From: Streptomyces sp. YPW6
GTDB taxonomy: Bacteria > Actinomycetota > Actinomycetes > Streptomycetales > Streptomycetaceae
Assembly (NCBI RefSeq): GCF_018866325.1
Contig: NZ_CP076457.1
Span: forward strand, 806,001 to 870,000
Length of the DNA stretch: 64,000 nt
Reading direction: 5' to 3'
The notes below the pieces were generated by a model, which was given only the letters and a program-made list of their open reading frames with translations, made no database searches and had not been told where the DNA came from. The position numbers and the translations under genes were made by a program. This document shows positions 15,467 through 24,389 of this stretch, in pieces (within the stretch, counting starts at the first letter, position 1; each line of letters opens with the position of its first letter).

Positions 15467-16332
15467 GGGGCGGCTCCCTTCGTCGCGGTACCGCGCGTCA
15501 TCGCGTCGCGCAGGAAGTCGATCGATCTGCTGGCCAGCTCGGGGCCGGCGTGGGAGTGGCGGGGCAGTTCGACGACGGCGAGGCCCCGGTAGTCCGAGGC
15601 GGCCAGGGCGGCCAGCACGGGTGGGAAGTCGATCTCCCCGTCACCGAACGGCAGGTGCTCGTGGACTCCGCGCCTCATGTCCTCGATCTGGACGTGCCGG
15701 AGCCAGGGGGCGGAGTCCTTGACGCACTCCACGGGCGAGGCGTCCTCCAGGCACTGGCAGTGGCCGATGTCGAGGGTGAGGCCGAGCGGTCCCGGGTCGC
15801 CCAGGAGACCGCGCAGGTGGTGGAAGTCGGCGAGGGTGGCGAGGAGGTGGCCGGGTTCGGGCTCGATCGCGAGGGGGATGCCGGAGCGGTCGGCGGCTTC
15901 GAGGACGGGGGTGAGCGCTTCGGTGAGCCGTTTCCACGCGGTGTCCGGCGAGGTGCCGGGCGGGGTGACGCCGCTGAAGCAGTGGACGGCGTGCGCGCCG
16001 AGTTCGGCGGCCACGTCGACGGCGCGGACCAGCAGCGCGGTGCGGGCGGCCCGGGCAGTGGGGTCCGGGTCGAGGAGGGAGGGGCCGTGCTTGCGGCGCG
16101 GGTCGAGGACATAGCGGGCGCCGGTCTCCACGGTCACCCGGAGCCCGAGGGAGGTCAGCCGGCGGCGGACCTGGCGGGTGCGCTCGGTGAGGTCCGGGGC
16201 CATCGGGTCCAGGTGCATGTGGTCGAGGGTCAGGCCGACGCCCTCGTAGCCGAGGTCGGCGAGCAGACCGAGGGCGTCGTCGAGGCGGAGGTCGGTGAGC
16301 CCGTTGGTGCCGTAGCCGAGGTGGAGGGTCAT
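15460..16332 (-). CDS. sugar phosphate isomerase/epimerase-like TIM-barrel protein
   Basis: A 290-residue AP2-endonuclease/xylose-isomerase-like protein without a signal peptide. It begins LGYGTNGLTDLRLDDALGLL, and metal ligands expected for the family are visible: Glu in LAIEPEPGHLLATL, Asp and His in LGLTLDIGHCQC, and the pair HVQIEDMRRGVHEHLPFGDG, with a final Glu in LAVVELPRHSH. The ATG at 16330-16332 overlaps the eboC stop by four bases. It is the second cytoplasmic TIM-barrel protein of this operon besides EboE; possibly it acts on an inositol- or ketose-type intermediate. The substrate is inference only. Confidence 0.87.
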   Translation of the reverse strand: MTLHLGYGTNGLTDLRLDDALGLLADLGYEGVGLTLDHMHLDPMAPDLTERTRQVRRRLTSLGLRVTVETGARYVLDPRRKHGPSLLDPDPTARAARTALLVRAVDVAAELGAHAVHCFSGVTPPGTSPDTAWKRLTEALTPVLEAADRSGIPLAIEPEPGHLLATLADFHHLRGLLGDPGPLGLTLDIGHCQCLEDASPVECVKDSAPWLRHVQIEDMRRGVHEHLPFGDGEIDFPPVLAALAASDYRGLAVVELPRHSHAGPELASRSIDFLRDAMTRGTATKGAAPC

Positions 16333-18076
16333 GTGAGGCTCACCTTCCGGGCGAGGCTGCGGGCGAGGGGGACGAGCGCCATGACGGCGAGACCGGTGAC
16401 GGGTGATCCGGCGCGGGCGGCGAGGACGGCCTGGAGCGGGATCATGGCCCGGATGCCCCCGCCGACCGCCCGCTGGGTCAGGGGCGGCGACGGGTTCAGT
16501 ACGGCGTGCAGGAGGGGCGGTCCGGCCGTACGGAGGTAGGCCCCGGTGAAGGCGAGGGTCAGCAGCCGGGTGGAGTCGGCGAGGGTCCTGCCGGGCAGCC
16601 TGTCGGGGAGTGCGGCGGGACGCGGGCTCGCGGCGGGGCCGACGGCCCGGACGAGACGTGCCGCCACGCGCGGGGCGGTGCCGGAGGCGGCGGGGCTGAT
16701 CGTCGTGGCGTGCCGCGCGCGAGCGGAGTCCGCCGTCGCCGCGGCAGGGTCTCCCGGGCTCTCTCGCCGCCACTCCCCCAGCACCGCTGCCGCGAGTGCC
16801 GTCGTCGTGGCGAGGACCGCGAGCGGCGTACGTGTGGAGCCGCCCGTGGTCTCGTGGCGCGACACGGCGGTGACGCCGTAGGTGTGCGCCCCGAGCACCA
16901 GAGCAGCCGGCAGCGCGGCCAGGCCGGGCGGGGCGGACGTGACGGCCGAGCCGGGCGGGGCGGACGTGACGGGCAGGACCGGCAGGACGGGAGCGGACGC
17001 GGTCGGCGCGCCCGGAGGCGGCAGCGCGTTCCCGCTCGCGGGCGCCGGCGCCCCGGCCGCCCGGTCCTCTGTACGGCGTCCGCCCGGAGCGCGCCCGGCC
17101 GTGACCGTGGCGCCCGCCGAGGGCGGGGCGTCGCCGTCGCCGCGGCCCCCAGCAGGAGGTCCAGCGAGCGAGCCGCCGCCATCGCCGCGGGGCCCGCCTT
17201 CGTGTGCTTCAGCCCCAGGTCGTAGGCCCAGACCGTGGTCGCCAGGCCCGTGGCCACCGTCAGCGCGGGGCGGCCGGCACGGGCCGCGAGGGCGAGGCCC
17301 GCGGCGGTCAGCAGCCCGGCCGTGCCCAGGGCCGCCGCCGGGCTGATGCGGCCCGAGGGGATCGGGCGGTGCGGACGGTCGACGGCGTCCTCGTCGCGGT
17401 CGGCCCAGTCGTTGAGGGCCATTCCCGCCTCGTACAGGCAGAGCGACGCCCCGATCGCCAGGACGGTACCCCGGCCGGGCCGGCGGCCGACCGCCGCGGC
17501 GCCCGCAAGGGCGTCTCCCGGCACGGAGAACAGGGCGGAGACACGCAGCAGTTCCGCCCAGGCCCGCAGGCGCTGCCGGGACGCCCCCGGGCCGGCGCCC
17601 GCACCGCCGTCCGAGCCGAAGGCTGTCGCCGTGCCCGGGGGGTTGCCCGCCCCGTCGGCCGGTCCGCGACCCGAGGCACTGCCCGGGACATGTACCCCAC
17701 CCGAGGTCCCCGGGACGTCGGCCGGCCCCGGGCCCGAATCGACGGCCGAGCGGCGGCCCGGGGCCGTACCCGATCCGACGCCTGCGGCCGTGCCCGAGGC
17801 AGTGCCCGCTCCGGTGCCGGATCCCACGCCCGGCCCTGAGGCCGCGTTCGGCCGGCCCGGGCCCGTGTCCGCGCCGTGTTCCCCGTGCCGGCCCGTGGGC
17901 GGTGGTACGGGCCTGTCCGGTGCGGGCGCAGTCCCACCCGCACCGGACAGGCTGTCCTGGGTCACGGCGTCCGTCCGCACACCGCGGGCCGCACCGTTGC
18001 GCCGAGCGGGCCCGTCCGGGAGCACCGACAGGGCCGCGAGGAGCGCGGCCGGAAGGACCTGCCCCCGCCGCCTCAC
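16329..18076 (-). CDS. eboC: EboC-like (SCO3242 family) UbiA prenyltransferase, apparent frameshift
   Basis: Membrane prenyltransferase of the UbiA superfamily that would attach an isoprenoid to a pathway intermediate. The first aspartate motif is clear, ALNDWADRDEDAVDRPHRP, and the second region is AYDLGLKHTKAGPAAMAAAR. These are in the frame that starts at 18076 and overlaps the inositol phosphate synthase stop by ATGA. After LDLLLGAAATATP (about 17125) the homologous reading continues in another frame (LGAHTYGVTAVSRHETTGGS ... ALVPLARSLARKVSLT) to the stop at 16329. Adding one base within the GC-rich stretch around 17110-17150 would restore one protein. About 180 low-complexity Gly/Pro/Ala residues precede the domain, so the true start may be internal. 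A sequencing error or a real inactivation are both possible. Confidence 0.75.
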
Positions 18077-19275
18077 GCCTCATCCCGCAGTCGTCCGGCG
18101 AAGGTCAGCAGGGTGGCGTACTGCTCGGCGAGTGCCGCCGATGTACCGCCGTCCGGGTCCTTGAAGTAGAAGCCGAGCTCCGGCAGGGGTCCGCTGATCC
18201 CGGCCTCGTGGGCGCGGGCCAGCAGCCGGGCCAGGTCCAGGACGAGCGGGGCGGCGAGGGCGGAGTCGCAGCCCTGCCAGATGGTCTGGAGGATCATCCG
18301 GGAGCCGAGAAATCCGTCGAAGGCGATGTGGTCCCAGGCGGTCTTCCAGTCGCCCATGGCGGGCACGTCGTCGATGTGCACCTCGCCCTCGGGGGCGGTC
18401 CCGAAGGTGTCGGCGAGGACGCGTTCCTTGCCGGCGTTCTTGGCGGCGGCGGCCGCCGGATCGGCCAGCGCCGCCCCGTCCCCGCCGCCCAGGAGGTTCG
18501 TCCCCGACCACGCCCGTACGGGGAGGGCGCGCTGGAGGAACATCGGGGCGAGCACGGAGCGGAGCAGCGTCTGGCCGGTCTTGCCGTCGCGTCCGGCGTG
18601 GGGAAGTGCGCTGGAGGCGACGGTGTCGGTGAGCGCGGAGGTGCGCAGCCCGGTGGACGGCGTGAAGTTGGCGTAGGAGCAGCCGGCGCGCAGGGCGGCG
18701 GCCGCGTAGAGGGAGCTGGGGGGCAGCCGGGGGTCGCCGGGCCGGGAGGCGGGTTCGGTGGAGGCGACGTTGATCACGACGGTGCGGGCCAGGTCGTGGC
18801 GGTGGGCGAAGTCGGTCAGGTCGGCGGCGAACGCGGCGATGAGTTCCTGGTCGGTCCGGGTGTCGCCGGGGAGCGGACCGCCGGGGCGTATCTCCGTGTC
18901 GGCGGCGTCGAGTTCGGCGCGTACGGCCGGGGGAAGCCCGTGCGGGAGGACGCCGCCGTCGGCCAGGGCCTCGGCCCGCTTGGACAGCGGGCAGTCGAGG
19001 GTGTCGTGGCCGCCGAAGACCAGGTCGGTCAGGGCGGGCAGTCCGCTGCCGGCGAAGGGGGCCGTCTCGGTGACCATGCCGGTCGGCGGGTGGAGGCCCG
19101 CGGCGATGGCGGCGCAGCCCGCGGTGGCGGTGGTCGCCACGGAGCCGCGTGCTCCGATGAACCAGACCCCGGTGCGGCCCGATGTCCCCGCGGGGCCGGG
19201 GGCCTCGGAGGTGAGCGGCGCGTCGGTTCGGCCTGGGACGTCGGTTCTGCCGTCACGATCGGCGTGTGCGGTCAC
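18073..19275 (-). CDS. inositol-3-phosphate synthase (myo-inositol-1-phosphate synthase type)
   Basis: NAD-dependent cyclase converting glucose 6-phosphate to inositol 3-phosphate, 400 residues. Start GTG after AGGAGG. The Rossmann motif is GVWFIGARGSVATTAT (about residue 36). Further family motifs are SYANFTPSTG, the GRDGKTGQTLLRSVLAPMF loop, SGTNLLGGGDG and DHIAFDGFLGSRMILQTIWQ in the C-terminal half. The first 35 residues are Asp/Thr-rich and variable. It is the first gene of the ebo-type operon and resembles the S. coelicolor SCO3243-type enzyme next to SCO3242, not the short housekeeping actinobacterial enzyme. It may supply a cyclitol for the pathway. Confidence 0.88.
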   Translation of the reverse strand: MTAHADRDGRTDVPGRTDAPLTSEAPGPAGTSGRTGVWFIGARGSVATTATAGCAAIAAGLHPPTGMVTETAPFAGSGLPALTDLVFGGHDTLDCPLSKRAEALADGGVLPHGLPPAVRAELDAADTEIRPGGPLPGDTRTDQELIAAFAADLTDFAHRHDLARTVVINVASTEPASRPGDPRLPPSSLYAAAALRAGCSYANFTPSTGLRTSALTDTVASSALPHAGRDGKTGQTLLRSVLAPMFLQRALPVRAWSGTNLLGGGDGAALADPAAAAAKNAGKERVLADTFGTAPEGEVHIDDVPAMGDWKTAWDHIAFDGFLGSRMILQTIWQGCDSALAAPLVLDLARLLARAHEAGISGPLPELGFYFKDPDGGTSAALAEQYATLLTFAGRLRDEA

Positions 19276-19308
19276 GGGCTGCCTCCTGGTGGATGGGTCG
19301 GGGTGGAG

Positions 19309-19350
19309 GACGACGGGCGGAGGGCGTGCGTGCTTCCTCCGCCCGTCGTC
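19309..19350 (-). terminator. terminator after the giant secreted sugar-oxidation protein
   Basis: A perfect 15-bp inverted repeat (arm GACGACGGGCGGAGG at 19309-19323, complement at 19336-19350) with a 12-base loop lies 17 bases beyond the stop of the 19367-23086 gene. It separates this gene from the ebo-type operon, whose promoter must lie in or next to this 91-base gap. Confidence 0.85.
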
Positions 19351-19366
19351 GGCAGGCGCGGCCGCC

Positions 19367-22300
19367 CTACTTCGAGGGCAGCTCCTTCAGTTGGATGTTG
19401 CGGAAGGACACCTGGTCGTCGGCTCCGTGGTTCTGGAGGCCGATGTAGCCGTCCTTCAGGCTGCGGGCCGGGTCCGTGTTGGTGAAGTCGTTGATCTTCA
19501 CTCCGTTGAGGAAGACGCGCAGACGTTCGCCCTGGACCTTGATCTCGTAGCTGTTCCACTGGCCCGGCGGCCGCAGGACGCGGTCACGGGCCTTGATGTT
19601 GGCCGACTTGAAGGTGTAGACGGCCCCGGTGGTCCGGTCGGCGGTGTCGGTGGCGTCGATCTGGATCTCGTACCCGTTGTCGACCGCCGACCAGGGGTCG
19701 TCGGACTCGGGGTAGCCAACGAAGACCCCGGAGTTGTCGTCACCGGCCACCTTCCAGTCGAGCTTCAGCGAGTACGACGTCAGTTCCTTGGCCTGATACG
19801 TGAGCAGGCCCATGCCGCCCTCGGAGTGCAGGGCGCCGTCGCTGACGGAGAACCTCCCCGGGCCCGCCTGCTTCCACCCCTGAAGCGTCTTGCCGTTGAA
19901 AATCGGCCGATAGTCGGTGTCCGGCTTGCAGTCGGCCTTCACCTGGCCGGTGGCATAGCGCAGGCCACCCAGCACGTGGCTGCGGAAGGCGGGTTCGGCG
20001 TAGGACTCCTTGGTGTGGCCGAGACCGGTGTAGAAGGAGCGGCCGCCCTGGTAGGTCTGGCACCAGGAGATCGGGTGGTCGCCCTTCATGTTCCCGCCGG
20101 TGTAGGTGGTCTCGTCGAGCGTGGCGAGAACCTTGGCCTTGTCCCGGGGATTGGTGCGGTAGTTGTACCACTCGTCGGTGCGCTCCCACTCCTCGTCCAG
20201 ATGGTCGGTGGCGGGGTGGTCGTGGTCCTCGACGCGGACGGTGGCGGGCTGGATCTGCGGGTGGGAGTCGAAGTAGGCGCCGACGAGGCCGCCGTAGAAC
20301 TCCCAGTCGTACTCGGTGTCGGCGGCGGCGTGGATGCCCACGTAGCCGCCTCCGTTGGCGACGTAGTTCTCGAACGCCTTCTGCTGATCGGCGTTGAGGA
20401 CGTCACCGGTGGTGGAGAGGAACGCGACGGCGTCGTAGCGGGCCAGGTTGCTGGTGGTGAACTGGGCGGCGGACTCGGTGGAGTCGACCGTGATGTCGGT
20501 GTCCTCGCCGATCTCCTTCAGGGCCTCGATGCCCGCGGGGATCGAGTCGTGGCGGAAGCCGGCGGTCTTGGAGAAGACCAGGACGCGCTTGGCGGTCCTG
20601 TCGACCGGGGTGCTGGAGAGTTCGAAGTCGTCGATGTCGTAGAGCGCTCCGTCGCCGCCCTTGAAGACGAGGAAGAGTTCGGTCTGCTTCCGGGGCGCGC
20701 CGCGCAGCGGGATGTCGATGTCCTGGAAGGTGTCCCAGCTTCCGGTCACCGGGACGGGCCCGGAGCCGAGGATCTTGCCGGTGGGCGATCCGGTGCGGAC
20801 TTCGAGGAAGCCGCCGGAGCCGGCCGAGGAGATCCGGGCGGTGAGCCTGGCGGTGTCGCCGAGGACGTAGGTCCGGAAGGAGATCCAGTCGTCGTCGTGG
20901 ATGTCGCCGACGGTCTTTCCGCCGTGCGCGCTGGACTTGCTCGGCGTGGTGACGCCGGAGGAGTCGTCGAAGTGCTCGGCCTGGCGGTGCCTGGGCTGGA
21001 GCCGCGAGGCGTCCTTGCCGGTCAGCGCGGCCTGGCCACCACCGCCGTTGTCGGTGTACGAGGCCGAAATGCCGCCGTAGATGTTGGCGTTGGGGTCGTG
21101 TCCGCCTTCCATGGCGGTCTTGATGGTTCCCTCGCAGCCGTGCTCGGTGGTGATGTCGTGGCCGTGGCTGTCGTGTCCCAGGGTGAACTTGACCTCGACC
21201 TCGGTGCAGTCGATGGTCCCGTCCTCCGGGTCGCTGACGTTGACCTTGAAGGGCACGGAGTCGCCGAACTCGAAGAGCTGCCCGTCCTCGGGGAGCACCA
21301 GGTCCACGGTGGGGGCGGTGTTGCCGACGGTGACGTGGACGCTGGCGGAACCGGTGCGGCCGGTCGGGTCCTCGGCGGTGAGGGTGGCGGTGTAGGTGCC
21401 GTTCTTCCTGTACGTGTGCGTGGGGTCGGCGGCGGTGGAGGTCTTGCCGTCACCGAAGTCCCAGGAGTAGGTGAGCGGGTCGCCGTCGCCGTCCGCCGTG
21501 CCGGCCGAGGAGAACCTCACCTTCAGGGGCGCGGTGCCCGACGTCTTGTTCGCCGAGGCCTCGGCGATGGGCGAGCGGCCTCCGGTGGCGTTCTCGATGC
21601 GGTAGAGTGCGGAGTTCTCGTCGCCGCCGAACCAGGCGAGGCCGTAGTCGAGGACGTAGAGCGCCCCGTCGGGGCCGAAGGCCATGTCCATGATCTGGGT
21701 GCCGGACCAGGGAACGTCGTTGATGGACTGGACGGCACCGTCGGCGTCCTGCTCGATGCGCTTGATCCACCTGCGCCCGAACTCGCCGGCGAAGAAGTCG
21801 CCGTCGTAGGCCTCGGGGAACTTGACCGGGGAGTCGAGGCCCGCGTCGTAGCGGTAGACGGGGCCGCCCATGGGGGACTCGGAGCCGGAGCCGAACTCGG
21901 GCACCGAGCCGCCGTCGTAGGGGATCCACGCGGCCTCGGCCGGCGGCAGGTCGACCAGTCCGGTGTTGTGCGGCGACTCGTTCTTCGGGGCGGCGCAGTC
22001 GAAGGCGGCGCCGGAGGTCCTGGTGGCGAAGTCGTAGTCGATGTACGGCTCGTTGTCGCCGACGCAGAAGGGCCAGCCGAAGTTGGCGGCCTTCGTCACC
22101 CGGGCGAACTCGACCTTCCCGGCGGGTCCGCGCCCCGGGTCGGCCGCGCCCGCGTCGGGGCCGTAGTCACCGACGTACACGGTGCCGGTGGCCCGGTCCA
22201 CGGAGAAGCGGAAGGGGTTGCGGAAGCCCATCGCGTAGATCTCGGGGCGGGTCCTGTCCGTGCCCGGTTCGAAGAGGTTGCCTTCGGGGATGGTGTACGA

Positions 22301-23086
22301 GCCGTCGTCGGCCACCTTGATGCGCAGGATCTTGCCCCGCAGGTCGTTGGTGTTGCCCGAGGTGCGGCGGGCGTCGAACGCCGGGTTGCGGTCGGGGCGT
22401 TCGTCGATCGGGGTGAAGCCGTCGGAGGCGAAGGGATTGGTGTCGTCGCCGGTCGAGAGGTAGAGGTTGCCGTCCTGGTCGAAGTCGATGTCACCGCCGA
22501 CGTGGCAGCAGATGCCGCGCGAGGTGGGGACGTCCAGGACCTTCTTCTCGCTGGCGGTGTCGAGGGTGCCGTCCTCGTTGAGGACGAAGCGGGAGAGGCG
22601 GTTGACGCCGTCGAACTTCGCGAAGTCCTCGGCGGTTCCGGTCTCCGGAGCGTCGCCCGCCGGGGTGTCCATCGGGGGCGCGTAGAAGAGGTAGATCGCC
22701 CGGTTCTCGGCGAAGTCCGGGTCGACGCCGACGCCTTGGAGTCCTTCCTCGTCGTGCGTGTACACGGGGAGGGTGCCGGAGATCCGGGTGTTGCCGGCGC
22801 TGTCGGTGATCCGCAGCTCGCCGCCCCGCGAGGTGTGCAGCACGCTGCGGTCGGGGAGGACGGCGAGCGACATGGGCTCGCCGGTCTCCTCGACCCCCTT
22901 GGCGAGGGTGACTTGCTGGAAGTCCTCCGCCACGGGCTCGTCGTGCCCGGGGTGGCCCGGGTGGGCGGCGGCACCGGGAGCGGAGCCGAGGGTCAGGGTG
23001 GCGGCGGCGAGCAGGCCGCCGGTGAGCAGGGCGAGGGTCTTCCGGACGCGGGTCCGGGCCAGGAGCCGCTTTCTGGTTCTGTGCAC
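19367..23086 (-). CDS. secreted multidomain sugar dehydrogenase-PKD-CBM-ThuA-DUF1080 protein
   Basis: Exported protein of about 1239 residues. GTG at 23084-23086 follows GGAGG and opens a signal peptide (KTLALLTGGLLAAATLTLG, AAAHPG). Domains in order: PQQ-type glucose/sorbosone dehydrogenase beta-propeller (about 50-500; GICCHVGGDIDFDQDGNLYL, AMGFRNPFRFSVDRATG), PKD domain (about 515-590; LTYSWDFGDGKTSTAADPTH), a short linker, CBM6-like carbohydrate-binding domain (about 700-830), ThuA-like domain (about 830-1050; GGGYVGIHAAADTEYDWEFY) and a C-terminal DUF1080/3-keto-disaccharide hydrolase domain (about 1055-1239; FNGKTLQGWKQ, DNSGVFVGYPESD). Together it could bind a glycoside, oxidise it and cleave the keto form outside the cell. 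A terminator follows. Domain order is clear, the combined activity is inference. Confidence 0.9.
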   Translation of the reverse strand: MHRTRKRLLARTRVRKTLALLTGGLLAAATLTLGSAPGAAAHPGHPGHDEPVAEDFQQVTLAKGVEETGEPMSLAVLPDRSVLHTSRGGELRITDSAGNTRISGTLPVYTHDEEGLQGVGVDPDFAENRAIYLFYAPPMDTPAGDAPETGTAEDFAKFDGVNRLSRFVLNEDGTLDTASEKKVLDVPTSRGICCHVGGDIDFDQDGNLYLSTGDDTNPFASDGFTPIDERPDRNPAFDARRTSGNTNDLRGKILRIKVADDGSYTIPEGNLFEPGTDRTRPEIYAMGFRNPFRFSVDRATGTVYVGDYGPDAGAADPGRGPAGKVEFARVTKAANFGWPFCVGDNEPYIDYDFATRTSGAAFDCAAPKNESPHNTGLVDLPPAEAAWIPYDGGSVPEFGSGSESPMGGPVYRYDAGLDSPVKFPEAYDGDFFAGEFGRRWIKRIEQDADGAVQSINDVPWSGTQIMDMAFGPDGALYVLDYGLAWFGGDENSALYRIENATGGRSPIAEASANKTSGTAPLKVRFSSAGTADGDGDPLTYSWDFGDGKTSTAADPTHTYRKNGTYTATLTAEDPTGRTGSASVHVTVGNTAPTVDLVLPEDGQLFEFGDSVPFKVNVSDPEDGTIDCTEVEVKFTLGHDSHGHDITTEHGCEGTIKTAMEGGHDPNANIYGGISASYTDNGGGGQAALTGKDASRLQPRHRQAEHFDDSSGVTTPSKSSAHGGKTVGDIHDDDWISFRTYVLGDTARLTARISSAGSGGFLEVRTGSPTGKILGSGPVPVTGSWDTFQDIDIPLRGAPRKQTELFLVFKGGDGALYDIDDFELSSTPVDRTAKRVLVFSKTAGFRHDSIPAGIEALKEIGEDTDITVDSTESAAQFTTSNLARYDAVAFLSTTGDVLNADQQKAFENYVANGGGYVGIHAAADTEYDWEFYGGLVGAYFDSHPQIQPATVRVEDHDHPATDHLDEEWERTDEWYNYRTNPRDKAKVLATLDETTYTGGNMKGDHPISWCQTYQGGRSFYTGLGHTKESYAEPAFRSHVLGGLRYATGQVKADCKPDTDYRPIFNGKTLQGWKQAGPGRFSVSDGALHSEGGMGLLTYQAKELTSYSLKLDWKVAGDDNSGVFVGYPESDDPWSAVDNGYEIQIDATDTADRTTGAVYTFKSANIKARDRVLRPPGQWNSYEIKVQGERLRVFLNGVKINDFTNTDPARSLKDGYIGLQNHGADDQVSFRNIQLKELPSK

Positions 23087-23318
23087 GTGGGTCCTCCGGA
23101 GAGTGCCGGTTGTACGGGCGGGTGCAGCCGTGCCGTGCCGCGCGGGGACTGCCGCGCGTGCGTCACCGGAGTCGGGAGCGACCCCGGTGACGCGAGTCAT
23201 GTCGTGTACACGAAGGGGACGGTAGACCTGTTCGTCCTCGGCGGAAAGCCCTTGTGCAACGGGCGGGCCGAACTTCTTCTTCCTTCAGGACAAAGAGGTT
23301 TTCGGGCAGGGCGAGGCA

Positions 23319-23361
23319 GCCCCGGGGGCGGGGGCGGTGCAGTTCAACATGCCCCCGGGGC
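23319..23361 (-). terminator. GC-rich hairpin after the 23375 isomerase gene
   Basis: GCCCCGGGGGC (23319-23329) pairs perfectly with GCCCCCGGGGC (23351-23361). It begins 13 bases beyond the isomerase stop on the minus strand. The rest of the 288-base gap 23087-23374 shows no gene; it should carry the promoter of the giant secreted protein. Confidence 0.7.
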
Positions 23362-23374
23362 ACCATCGTTCTGG

Positions 23375-24376
23375 CTAATCGCCGCCGAAGGCCGCGTCGA
23401 ACGAGGCGGACGGCGGGTCGAAGTCGAAGCGCCTGAGGACAGCAAGCGCTTCCGGAGCGCCGACCAGCCGGTCCATCCCGGCGTCCTCCCACTCGACCGA
23501 GACCGGGCCTTCGTAGCCGATGGACCTGAGCATGCGGAAGACGTCCTCCCAGGGGACGTCGCCGTGGCCGGCCGAGACGAAGTCCCAGCCCCGCCGGGGG
23601 TCGCCCCACGGCAGATGCGAACCCAGGCGCCCGTTGCGGCCGTCGAGACGCTTGCGGGCCTCCTTGCAGTCCACGTGGTAGATCCGGTCCCGGAAGTCGT
23701 AGAGGAACCCGACCGGGTCGAGGTCCTGCCAGACGAAATGGCTCGGGTCGAAGTTCAGTCCGAACGCGGGCCGGTGGTCCACCGCTTCGAGCGCGCGCCG
23801 GGTGGTCCAGTAGTCGTACGCGATCTCGCTCGGGTGCACCTCGTGGGCGAAGCGCACCCCCTCGGCGTCGAAGACGTCCAGGACCGGGTTCCAGCGCTCG
23901 GCGAAGTCCTCGTAGCCCCGCTCGATCATGTGCGGCGGGGCGGGCGGGAACATCGCGACGAGGTGCCAGATGGAGGAGCCGGTGAACCCGACGACCGTGT
24001 CCACCCCGAAGGCGGCGGCGGCCCGTGCGGTGTCGGCGATCTCGGCCGCGGCCCGCTGCCGTACGCCCTCGGGCTCGCCGTCGTCCCAGATGCGGGCGGG
24101 CAGGATGCCCTGGTGGCGTTCGTCGATCGGGTGGTCGCAGACGGCCTGGCCGACGAGGTGGTTGGAGATCGCGAAGCACTTCAGCCCGTACTTGTCGAGC
24201 AGTTGGTGCCGGGTGTCCAGGTAGCCGGGGTCGGCCAGCGCTTTGTCGACCTCGAAGTGGTCTCCCCAGCAGGCGAGTTCGAGCCCGTCATAGCCGAAGT
24301 CCCGGGCGTGCTTGCAGACCTCCTCCAGCGGGAGGTCGGCCCACTGGCCGGTGAAGAGGGTGAAGGGGCGGGGCAT
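23375..24376 (-). CDS. sugar phosphate isomerase/epimerase
   Basis: Cytoplasmic TIM-barrel enzyme of 333 residues. It begins [20 protein letters not shown]; likely metal ligands are Glu in [13 protein letters not shown], Asp/His in [13 protein letters not shown], His in IYHVDCKEA and Glu in [12 protein letters not shown]. It lies 13 bases after the Gfo/Idh/MocA oxidoreductase gene and is surely co-transcribed. Pairs of this kind act on 3-keto sugars or on inositol derivatives (IolE/IolI-like). The neighbouring DUF1080-containing protein favours the 3-keto sugar reading. Confidence 0.9.
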   Translation of the reverse strand: MPRPFTLFTGQWADLPLEEVCKHARDFGYDGLELACWGDHFEVDKALADPGYLDTRHQLLDKYGLKCFAISNHLVGQAVCDHPIDERHQGILPARIWDDGEPEGVRQRAAAEIADTARAAAAFGVDTVVGFTGSSIWHLVAMFPPAPPHMIERGYEDFAERWNPVLDVFDAEGVRFAHEVHPSEIAYDYWTTRRALEAVDHRPAFGLNFDPSHFVWQDLDPVGFLYDFRDRIYHVDCKEARKRLDGRNGRLGSHLPWGDPRRGWDFVSAGHGDVPWEDVFRMLRSIGYEGPVSVEWEDAGMDRLVGAPEALAVLRRFDFDPPSASFDAAFGGD

Positions 24377-24389
24377 GGGCGGCAGCCTC

